This document shows positions 8,592 through 15,675 of a stretch of DNA of 41,679 nucleotides, piece by piece (the stretch's first letter is position 1; every line of letters starts with the position of its first letter). Origin of the DNA: Minisyncoccota bacterium (GTDB taxonomy: Bacteria > Patescibacteriota > JACMRA01); assembly GCA_014376695.1 (NCBI GenBank), contig JACMRA010000009.1, forward strand, positions 1 through 41,679. The letters are read 5' to 3'. A program made the translations under genes and the position numbers. The notes beneath the pieces are model-generated. The model saw only the letters and a list, made by a program, of their open reading frames with translations, did no database searches and was not told the DNA's origin.

Positions 8592-11500
8592 ATGTTAAGA
8601 AACCAAATAAAACAAACATATACATATATTGCTCGGGCCATTAAGGTCGGTAGCACAATCGCAATCGGGCTGGCCTCGTTGCTTGGAACAGGACTTATTG
8701 CCTACAATCCATCGAGTATTAAGGCTAATGCTACGCCAGTTTATAGTTGCCCTGCGGGGAGTGTGCTAGTTGGTACCAGTTGCCAATCCTATACATGCGG
8801 CGATAACTCTGCACCAGTAGCCGGTAACTGTGCGGCTAACCAATATGGATTATCCGAATGCAATACCGCTCCAGCGGGCGCAACCAAAGTATTACTACCA
8901 TACTACCAAGTTTCTTACGGTGGGGGACTCTGCACAACTAAACCCGACTTATTTCGAATAGGTAGTTGTAAGGCAGGTGGCGTGTGGCCAGAGCCTATTC
9001 AATCTGTTGGCCCAACACCAGGCAATACTTCGTATTCGACCAATGGTAAATACTGGTGGGATCCTGCTGTATCTGCAGGTACGCAGTGGGATTATATACA
9101 TGGTAACGGTACTCAAGGGATTCAACCATTAGGGCGATCCGGTACGGCATATGGTGTCGGAGCTAATTTCAGTGCTTACATTGCTAATAATAACTGGAAG
9201 CCTCTTATCAATCCTTATCTTGATCCGAATGTATACGGAAATAACGGTCAAAACTACGAAAATGTCGTAAACGCCTTCAATCAAGATGTGCTACAAAATA
9301 ATATGTGTACGCAGTACAAAATAGCTAGCGTTGTTTGCTTAATTCCTAGAACTAGTGCGACAGGCCCGCTTTGCAATCAATACAAATACACATTCGAGAG
9401 ATTAGGTAATTATAGGGCTTGTGATCCTGGGTATGGTGTTTATATGAGACCTACCAATGGAGGGCACTCGATTGATACTACATTTGGAAGTGGAGAGGCT
9501 TCAATTGTTGATGATGTTTTGACTCGCGGGATGACTTCCCTCTGTATGAAATATGGGACGCCAACAGCTGGTCTTCAATCCATTGCTTACAGTACAGGGT
9601 ATCGACCAAAAAGCTGTAACTCAATTGGATTAGTTGAAGTTTACGCAACGGATCTAGGCGGTGGCGACCAAGAGGCCGACTCTCTCTGCATCCCAGGTAG
9701 CCCCCAACCAGCCTCTGTCGTTGGTAAAACTACGACCACCCAAGCAACCATAACCTCCAACTCACCAGACGGTTACCTAGATGGTATATCCAACACCGGC
9801 GTGGCTAGTGGTTGGGCTATCGATGCTGATCTACCTAATACTCCACTTGATGTACATTTCTACTTAGACGGTACTCCAACAGCAATCGGGACATATATGG
9901 GTAAAACAACAGCTAGCTACGTGCGACCTGATTTAGCCGCTCCTTATAACACCGGTAACAATGGGTATAGCTACAAAATCCCAAGTGCATATTGCGATGG
10001 GCAGTATCATACGGTAACTGCTTACGCAATCGATATACCAGCTGGAACTAATAATAACACCAAATTACTTGGATCACCAAAAGCCTTTACTCTAAGCCCG
10101 GCTCAGTGTAGCACTGGAATTACCCAAGCTAACATTGGTACGAGTAACAACTGTGTCACTAGTAATGCCCAATTCGTGGATAAAGTAACAACTAACGCCA
10201 CTGGCAGCAAAATTCAATGTTTGTTCCCATTGTCAGGAAGTGCAACTAATGACTACATCTTGCCAAGTACAGGAATCCAAGGTAGTATCAATGGTGCTAC
10301 AGGTACATCAGGAGCCTGCGTTGTAGATAATTTCTATCAACCAATTATGTATCGAAAAGTAGAAGCCAATCAAACAGTTGGTAAGTCATCGGTTATTGAA
10401 TACAGCCCATTAGACGGAAGACCAGTTGGTACTAACAAAGACAACTTCGATAATTACGGAGGCCCTGCTGCAGGTACTGGTAATGGAGCTGGAAACCTAC
10501 CAGTCAAAACAGGCTGGGTCAACGATACTGTCGCTGATATGAATGGCGATGGTAAACCAGATATGGTCTGGAGAAATTACGATACCACAGGAGGAGACGC
10601 TGGTAAAACAGTAATTTGGTTCATGGACAAAGAGCAGATTGTCAGTACAATGACCACAACTAGAAATGTAACTGATCCTAATTGGCATATTGTTGGAGCG
10701 GGAGACTTTGACGGCGATGGAAAGGCCGATTTGGCTTGGGCCAACTACGCAACTAAGTCTGTCATAATTTGGTATATGTCAGGTGGAAACACTACTGATT
10801 TGGTTTCGTCTGGTTTCTTAAAGCTTAACGCAACTGATACCAATACAGCAATTATTCCTGACGGTTGGCGAATTCAAGCCGTAGGGGATATGAACAACAA
10901 TGGCCGAGCTGAACTAGTTTGGAGACAGATCACAGGAGCCGGTCAAGTAGCTTATTGGTCAATCAATAGTGCAATAATTGATGCCAACAGTAGAAATATC
11001 TATCTTGACATGGCTAATAGCCAAACTCTCCCAGCGGCTAACAATATAGCTGATCAAACATTCCAAATCTATGCAGCTGGCAGTCTTGGAAGCGATAACA
11101 AAACTGACCTAGTCTGGGCCAACAACGCCCCAGCTAACAACGCCCCTACCAAAGTTTATGTTTGGAATATGGATAATACTACGCGACTTAGCGATGTAAT
11201 TATGGAAACTTTCCCAGGTAATCTAAGTCCATGGAAAATTTCGGGATTAGGCGATATGGATAATGATAGCAAACTAGACATTGTCTACAAATATTATGGA
11301 GCCGGTCAAGCCTACTTAATCTGTCCTATTATTCCAGCCGCTAACGGCCCACTTGGTATTCAACCTGTCAATGTAGCAATAGGCGGTCAAACTCCAGTAG
11401 CCAAGGGATCTGCCCTAATTACAGGAACAGCCCCAGTCGTAATCGGCCAGAGTAATTTAACTGCTGGTACTTGTACTGGTGCCGTAGTTGGAGCGACCTC

Positions 11501-13025
11501 AACTTGTCGATACCCACTAACGAACTCTGGATCGGGTAATATCTATGCACTCCCAACTACTCCAATTACAGCTACTGTGCCTGGGTCGTCTGTTTCGCCG
11601 GCTTGTGTGATCGGTAATAACGGTACCTCAACTGCTGAATTAGTCTGTAACAGTGTGCCAACCACAGGTGCAACCCCTGGTACAAAAGCTGTCCCAACTA
11701 GCCTTGGTGGTAGCCCAACTGCAAGCCTGGTCTTGACAGCTCCAATCCCAACTACCATTGGACTAACTAATTTGGTTGCCGGTACTTGTACTAGCGTGGT
11801 AACTGCAAGCCTAACAACTTGTGAATATCCACTAACTGGAGATGCTAATAACAACTACGCACTACCGGGAACTCCTATAACTGCCACGGTTCCAGGATCT
11901 ACTACCTCACCAGCCTGCGTCCTAGCCAACAACGGAACTACCGGTGCCAAACTAGTCTGTAATAATGTACCAACCACAGGAGCAACTGCCGGAACCAAAC
12001 AAGTGCCAACCAGCCTTGGAGCCAGTCCCGCTGCAACTCTTGTATTAAGTACAGTGCCTCCAACTACAATTACAGCAAGTAATCTAACCAATGGTACTTG
12101 TAACCCAGCAAGTGTAGCCTTAGGTACAACTACAACTTGTGAATATCCATTAACTGGAGATACTAATAACAATTATACACTGCCAAATACAGGTATCAAA
12201 GCCCAAGTCCCTGGAGCAACTAATCCAAGCGACGCTTGTACCCTAACAAATAACGGAACTACCGGTGCCAAACTAACTTGTTCCAACGTCCCAACTGCCG
12301 GTAGCGCCCTTGGCCAAGCAAACGTACCAACAACACTGGGTGGAACAGCAGTGGCTACCCTAACAGTTGTAGCCACTGGTACAACCTCAACCATTGCACT
12401 CAAAGTAATGCTTGCCGGTGCCTTTGATGGTTCCACCAGTATGATGAAAACCACTCTCAATACCAAAAACTTAGTACCAATGATGCAACCTTACAACGAT
12501 GCAACCTTTGGTTACGCTGGAACGGAGATGGTAACCACCATGCCAACTGACGCCGTTGATTGGGTACTAGTCGAACTTCGACAGGGAACTACAACCATAA
12601 CCAAAAAAGCTGGTATCCTACTTGCCAGTGGTAATATAATTGATGTAACTTCTACTTCTGGTATTGTCTTTAACAACCTACCAACTGGAAGCTACCAAGT
12701 AATTATAAGACACAGAAATCATCTTGCCGCCGCTACCAACGCACCTATCTCATTGATAGCAGGCCAAGGAGTAACACTTGATATGACCGATAACAGTAAT
12801 GTCAAAGGAGCTAATCAAACTATGCTTAAGACCGGTGTATACGGAATGCGACTAGCTAACACTAATGGTAACAACGCCATTAACGCAAGCGATCGCACCA
12901 TCAGTCGACAGGCTTCGGATGCTAATAACATCTACCGCCAAGCCGATGTCAATATGGATGGAATTGTCAATTCCCAAGATCGAACTCTTTCTAGACTTGC
13001 CAATGAAGCCATTGAGGTGATCTAA
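8592..13025 (+). CDS. Giant secreted FG-GAP/Ig-like/dockerin protein
   Basis: The product has 1477 residues. A basic N-terminus and hydrophobic segment (about 19-37, ending before SSIKANA) form a signal peptide. Residues 40-370 are Cys-rich with no family recognised. Residues 389-505 form a beta domain with SGWAIDADLP and a YLDG turn. A divergent Ig-like copy spans 510-585. Residues 640-910 carry four FG-GAP/VCBS-type calcium loops: DMNGDGKPD, DFDGDGKAD, DMNNNGRAE and DMDNDSKLD. Residues 941-1258 hold three Ig-like repeats of about 105 residues, each with CxYPLT, NNGT and VPT(T/A)G. The C-terminus (about 1417-1477) has two calcium-loop/helix units, TNGNNAINASDRTISRQ and VNMDGIVNSQDRTLSR, typical of a type I dockerin, a module that docks onto cohesins. 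It likely acts as a surface adhesin or scaffold-bound protein. A terminator follows. Confidence 0.9.
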   Translation: MLRNQIKQTYTYIARAIKVGSTIAIGLASLLGTGLIAYNPSSIKANATPVYSCPAGSVLVGTSCQSYTCGDNSAPVAGNCAANQYGLSECNTAPAGATKVLLPYYQVSYGGGLCTTKPDLFRIGSCKAGGVWPEPIQSVGPTPGNTSYSTNGKYWWDPAVSAGTQWDYIHGNGTQGIQPLGRSGTAYGVGANFSAYIANNNWKPLINPYLDPNVYGNNGQNYENVVNAFNQDVLQNNMCTQYKIASVVCLIPRTSATGPLCNQYKYTFERLGNYRACDPGYGVYMRPTNGGHSIDTTFGSGEASIVDDVLTRGMTSLCMKYGTPTAGLQSIAYSTGYRPKSCNSIGLVEVYATDLGGGDQEADSLCIPGSPQPASVVGKTTTTQATITSNSPDGYLDGISNTGVASGWAIDADLPNTPLDVHFYLDGTPTAIGTYMGKTTASYVRPDLAAPYNTGNNGYSYKIPSAYCDGQYHTVTAYAIDIPAGTNNNTKLLGSPKAFTLSPAQCSTGITQANIGTSNNCVTSNAQFVDKVTTNATGSKIQCLFPLSGSATNDYILPSTGIQGSINGATGTSGACVVDNFYQPIMYRKVEANQTVGKSSVIEYSPLDGRPVGTNKDNFDNYGGPAAGTGNGAGNLPVKTGWVNDTVADMNGDGKPDMVWRNYDTTGGDAGKTVIWFMDKEQIVSTMTTTRNVTDPNWHIVGAGDFDGDGKADLAWANYATKSVIIWYMSGGNTTDLVSSGFLKLNATDTNTAIIPDGWRIQAVGDMNNNGRAELVWRQITGAGQVAYWSINSAIIDANSRNIYLDMANSQTLPAANNIADQTFQIYAAGSLGSDNKTDLVWANNAPANNAPTKVYVWNMDNTTRLSDVIMETFPGNLSPWKISGLGDMDNDSKLDIVYKYYGAGQAYLICPIIPAANGPLGIQPVNVAIGGQTPVAKGSALITGTAPVVIGQSNLTAGTCTGAVVGATSTCRYPLTNSGSGNIYALPTTPITATVPGSSVSPACVIGNNGTSTAELVCNSVPTTGATPGTKAVPTSLGGSPTASLVLTAPIPTTIGLTNLVAGTCTSVVTASLTTCEYPLTGDANNNYALPGTPITATVPGSTTSPACVLANNGTTGAKLVCNNVPTTGATAGTKQVPTSLGASPAATLVLSTVPPTTITASNLTNGTCNPASVALGTTTTCEYPLTGDTNNNYTLPNTGIKAQVPGATNPSDACTLTNNGTTGAKLTCSNVPTAGSALGQANVPTTLGGTAVATLTVVATGTTSTIALKVMLAGAFDGSTSMMKTTLNTKNLVPMMQPYNDATFGYAGTEMVTTMPTDAVDWVLVELRQGTTTITKKAGILLASGNIIDVTSTSGIVFNNLPTGSYQVIIRHRNHLAAATNAPISLIAGQGVTLDMTDNSNVKGANQTMLKTGVYGMRLANTNGNNAINASDRTISRQASDANNIYRQADVNMDGIVNSQDRTLSRLANEAIEVI

Positions 13026-13048
13026 TTTAACACCCAACAAAGCAAATC

Positions 13049-13079
13049 AACCCCCTGCAATAACTGTTAGGGGGTTTTT
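13049..13079 (+). terminator. Rho-independent terminator
   Basis: An 8-bp stem (aaccccct at 13049-13056 with aggggggtt-type partner at 13069-13076), a 12-nt loop and a run of five Ts (13075-13079), 24 nt after the giant gene's stop. Confidence 0.88.
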
Positions 13080-13080
13080 G

Positions 13081-13109
13081 TTGCCCAAAGTGGGTTTTTG
13101 AGGTAGAAT
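13081..13109 (+). promoter_or_regulatory. Promoter, near-leaderless
   Basis: A -35 box TTGCCC (13081-13086), 17-nt spacer and -10 TAGAAT (13104-13109). The next ATG (13119) is 9 nt downstream. It directly abuts the preceding terminator. Confidence 0.6.
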
Positions 13110-13118
13110 CAAGTTACT

Positions 13119-13571
13119 ATGACTAATAACACAAACCAAAACCAAAAAATTGTAATCACCATCGCCGAAAACGAAGCTAACATCTACGAATATAACGGTG
13201 AGACGCTCCTATTTAATCAAGTTATTGACAATGATAGGGTTGTTTCGCACCGCGAAGCACTGGAAAATTGGAATACTTTTGCCACTGGTCGAGGCAAAAT
13301 TGTCAGCGGTAATGAGGGTCAATGGAAGTCGGACGCCGACAAGCATATACTCAAAGAAACTTTTGTGGCTATGAGTCATCTTTTTACTCAGCCGCGGATC
13401 AGAGAATTTGATGATATTGTGATTTTTTATAGCTCCAATGTTGCCAAAGATCAGATTCAAGAGGCCTCCAAAATCTTCTTGCGAAATCACCCGTCAGAGA
13501 ATATTCAATTAATTAACAAAAATCTCCACGGCCACGAAATGGTCTTAAAAGGAATTCAGGCCTTGAATTAA
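13119..13571 (+). CDS. Hypothetical protein, possible eRF1/host-attachment-like fold
   Basis: This cytoplasmic protein of 150 residues starts, after a polar tail, with a beta strand of the form IVITIAENEANIYEY. Further on come DDIVIFYSSNVAKDQI and a final NLHGHEMVLKGIQAL. The alternation of strands and helices and the first strand followed by a nucleic-acid-style loop faintly recall the bacterial eRF1-like or host-attachment proteins, but this is a weak resemblance and I do not assign it. No signal or membrane segment. It has its own promoter and is isolated from the upstream gene by a terminator, so it is probably monocistronic. Confidence 0.65.
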   Translation: MTNNTNQNQKIVITIAENEANIYEYNGETLLFNQVIDNDRVVSHREALENWNTFATGRGKIVSGNEGQWKSDADKHILKETFVAMSHLFTQPRIREFDDIVIFYSSNVAKDQIQEASKIFLRNHPSENIQLINKNLHGHEMVLKGIQALN

Positions 13572-13701
13572 GCCATAAAAATATCGCTATTAATAACTGA
13601 TAGCTAGTAGTTTTGTTGATGTGAGCAAGATTTCTTGGCTTGACAGGGTTGTATTTATATGTGTAGGGTTACAGGTTAAAATCCTAAATACTATATTCTA
13701 T

Positions 13702-14364
13702 ATGCCCGACCAAGATCTTCCGTCTTTTGAATCTAATAAAGCTCCCCAGAAACCACCCTCAAGTTATGAGGGGCTAATTAAACTTGGTTTTTCTGCTGCG
13801 TTGGCTGCTATGGCAGCTAGTGTATTTTATTCTAATACTCAAGGGGCTCAAGTTAAGTCCCCTGCGGGTGGCCTACCGCCAACTCCATTGGCATCAAAAT
13901 CACCAAGTCTAGCTATACCCTCTACCTCGCCGTTTCCTACACCGCAATCACAAGCAAGGCAAACTCCCCTCCTACAACCTCCAACTCCCCAAGTAAGTCA
14001 GAAACCTCTTTCAGTCATACCGACAATCGGGCTGTCCACTCCCCGGCAAATCGTCGTACAATCACCACCTCTGAGTTTGATCCTAAAGCCTAGACTTCAA
14101 TCCGCAATTGTACCAACAGAAAAAAACAAAAATTTTTTAAATTTATCAAGCTACGAAAAAGAACTACGAGATGTTTTGGCGAAGCGTAACTTTGTCGTGC
14201 CTTCAGAAGGGGGTCTTTCTAGCGAAAATATCGATACTTTGTTCAGGGTTGGAGTGTTGTCAACTTTGGCCAGCGGTGAGGTTAAGATAAATGAAATTTT
14301 GTTGGGTCTGCTATTAGAGGCGCCTCAGCGAACACCAACACCAACACCCACTACCCGGCCTTAA
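13702..14364 (+). CDS. Membrane-anchored proline-rich protein
   Basis: From the ATG at 13702 the product has 220 residues. A GTG at 13621 would add 27 residues, but the ATG has -10-like boxes TACTAT (13689) and TATATT (13692) a few bases before it, matching the local leaderless style. A hydrophobic segment (LIKLGFSAALAAMAASVFY, about residues 25-44) anchors or exports it. The next 100 residues are a Pro/Ser/Gln/Thr linker, probably extended and surface exposed or spanning the wall. The last 65 residues (SSYEKELRDVLAKRNFVV onward) look like a small helical domain, then a TPTPTPTTRP tail. No family recognised. The 3' end overlaps the convergent MurI-like gene by 14 nt. Confidence 0.65.
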   Translation: MPDQDLPSFESNKAPQKPPSSYEGLIKLGFSAALAAMAASVFYSNTQGAQVKSPAGGLPPTPLASKSPSLAIPSTSPFPTPQSQARQTPLLQPPTPQVSQKPLSVIPTIGLSTPRQIVVQSPPLSLILKPRLQSAIVPTEKNKNFLNLSSYEKELRDVLAKRNFVVPSEGGLSSENIDTLFRVGVLSTLASGEVKINEILLGLLLEAPQRTPTPTPTTRP

Positions 14365-15190
14365 CCACGAACTGTTCTGGTTCGACATCTTCGCCAGTGT
14401 ATTTTTTGATTTGGTCTTTGAAAGCTTGGACTGGGCCGTTGGTGTAATACTTGGTTATTCCGCTATCGACCTTGAATTCTGGGTGTTTGTTGATGTATTT
14501 GACTATATTATGGGCAATTTCTGGGGCCGACATAACCATAACCACGTCGTCGTCGAATAGTTTGTGAATCCTATCGCCAATTAATTCAAAATGGGTAGAT
14601 CCCGGGACGATATATTTGACTTTATCGAGTAAGCTAACAAACGGTGACAAAATCTCCTTGAGAGCCATATCGATAGCCAGACTATCTCCAAATTCTATAG
14701 CTGTATTCAGCTTGTCAGCCGGAACAAAAATAGCGTTGTTAAAACCCTTCTTAAGACATTCTTGTTGATAATATCCTGTTCTAATTGAGGCGTGAGACAT
14801 CAAAAACAAACCAATTTCATCTCGTAAATGCCAATGTCGCTCAAACAAATCTTGACCTAGTGAGAGCCTTACGCCAATGACGGCCTTGCCCATACTATCG
14901 TATTCGGTCGGTATCCAGCGATGGACTAATTCATCGAGGCTAGTTAATGTCATCGTGTGCGTTGCCAAAACTACAAGATTAGATTTCATCTCGAACATGC
15001 TCTTGGCGGCCTTGCGGCAGCGATCTTGGAGCTGACTGAATCCGGCCGTGGAATCATAAACAAAAAACTCGGAGTCACAAAAATAATGGATGGCTATCTG
15101 TGGTAAAAATTTGCGAAGTTCGGGAATAATCGAGAGTCCGCCAATGCCAAGGTCGTAGATGGCTAGCGAGTTTTTTAGAGTGTTTTGCAT
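14351..15190 (-). CDS. MurI-family protein lacking both catalytic cysteines
   Basis: The 279 residues align along their whole length with glutamate racemase (MurI), which interconverts L- and D-glutamate for peptidoglycan using two cysteines. The frame is clear: YDLGIGGLSIIPELR matches the DSGVGGL region (Asp13 kept, next Ser replaced by Leu), VVLATHT (about 73-79) replaces VVACNT, and VPGSTHFEL (196-203) replaces GCTHFPL. So the first cysteine is Thr77 and the second is Ser198; His200 is kept. With neither cysteine, ordinary racemase activity is not expected. It may be a binding or regulatory protein, or a related racemase/hydrolase with altered chemistry. A promoter with -35 TTGACT (15223-15228) and weak -10 TAGTCT (15200-15205) lies 9 nt upstream. 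The body of the protein is intact, so it does not look like a pseudogene. Confidence 0.82.
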   Translation of the reverse strand: MQNTLKNSLAIYDLGIGGLSIIPELRKFLPQIAIHYFCDSEFFVYDSTAGFSQLQDRCRKAAKSMFEMKSNLVVLATHTMTLTSLDELVHRWIPTEYDSMGKAVIGVRLSLGQDLFERHWHLRDEIGLFLMSHASIRTGYYQQECLKKGFNNAIFVPADKLNTAIEFGDSLAIDMALKEILSPFVSLLDKVKYIVPGSTHFELIGDRIHKLFDDDVVMVMSAPEIAHNIVKYINKHPEFKVDSGITKYYTNGPVQAFKDQIKKYTGEDVEPEQFVVKAG

Positions 15191-15317
15191 ATTCCGAGAA
15201 GACTAAAATAGAATATTAGATTAGTCAATAGTCCAAACCTATTTGACAGAAAATTAAAAAATGTACAACTAGTAAGTCTACACTAATAATAATCAAATAT
15301 TTAAATTAATCTTATCT

Positions 15318-15575
15318 ATGTTTTCACTAATCGGCACAATAATTTTTGGAGGAATTGCAGGACTTATCGCAGGAACGATCCGCAAAGGCAGAGGCTACGG
15401 CATTCTATGGAATATCATAATCGGTATAATTGGAGGTGGCATCGGTCATTTTATCTTTAATGTACTCGGTTTTAACACCGCAGGTGCTAATTGGATTGCA
15501 AGCTTGATTGTTTCAGTTATCGGTTCACTAGTACTCTTAGTTATCCTAAACGTACTCGGCCGCAAAGACGTTTAG
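15318..15575 (+). CDS. GlsB/YeaQ/YmgE-type small membrane protein
   Basis: The 85-residue product has three hydrophobic segments (about 3-20, 28-50, 58-79) rich in Gly and Ile: IIFGGIAGLIAGTIRKGRGYG, then NIIIGIIGGGIGHFIF, then a final helix ending in LGRKDV. This is the pattern and length of the GlsB/YeaQ/YmgE (transglycosylase-associated) family of inner-membrane proteins, often linked to stress responses but of uncertain biochemical role. It is a single small gene between the MurI-like gene and dnaE, with A+T-rich sequence upstream and no clear Shine-Dalgarno. A weak hairpin with a GAGA loop (15599-15614) follows it. Confidence 0.88.
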   Translation: MFSLIGTIIFGGIAGLIAGTIRKGRGYGILWNIIIGIIGGGIGHFIFNVLGFNTAGANWIASLIVSVIGSLVLLVILNVLGRKDV

Positions 15576-15640
15576 TCAGGCATTAAGTCCTCCCCGAAAG
15601 CTTTGAGAAAAGCTGGTCAAATTGCACAAGTAAATTATCG

Positions 15641-15669
15641 TTGACACAAAATCCAAAAAAATTTAGGAT
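15641..15669 (+). promoter_or_regulatory. Promoter of dnaE, leaderless
   Basis: A perfect -35 TTGACA (15641-15646), 17-nt spacer and -10 TAGGAT (15664-15669). The ATG at 15676 is 6 nt downstream, so the transcript should begin at the start codon. Confidence 0.72.
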
Positions 15670-15675
15670 ATACAT

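Noticed and set aside
11543-12466. Three long minus-strand frames inside the giant gene
   Set aside because: They mirror the Ig-like repeats of the plus strand, repeat with the same period, and are low-complexity Val/Pro/Leu sequences, so they are shadows.
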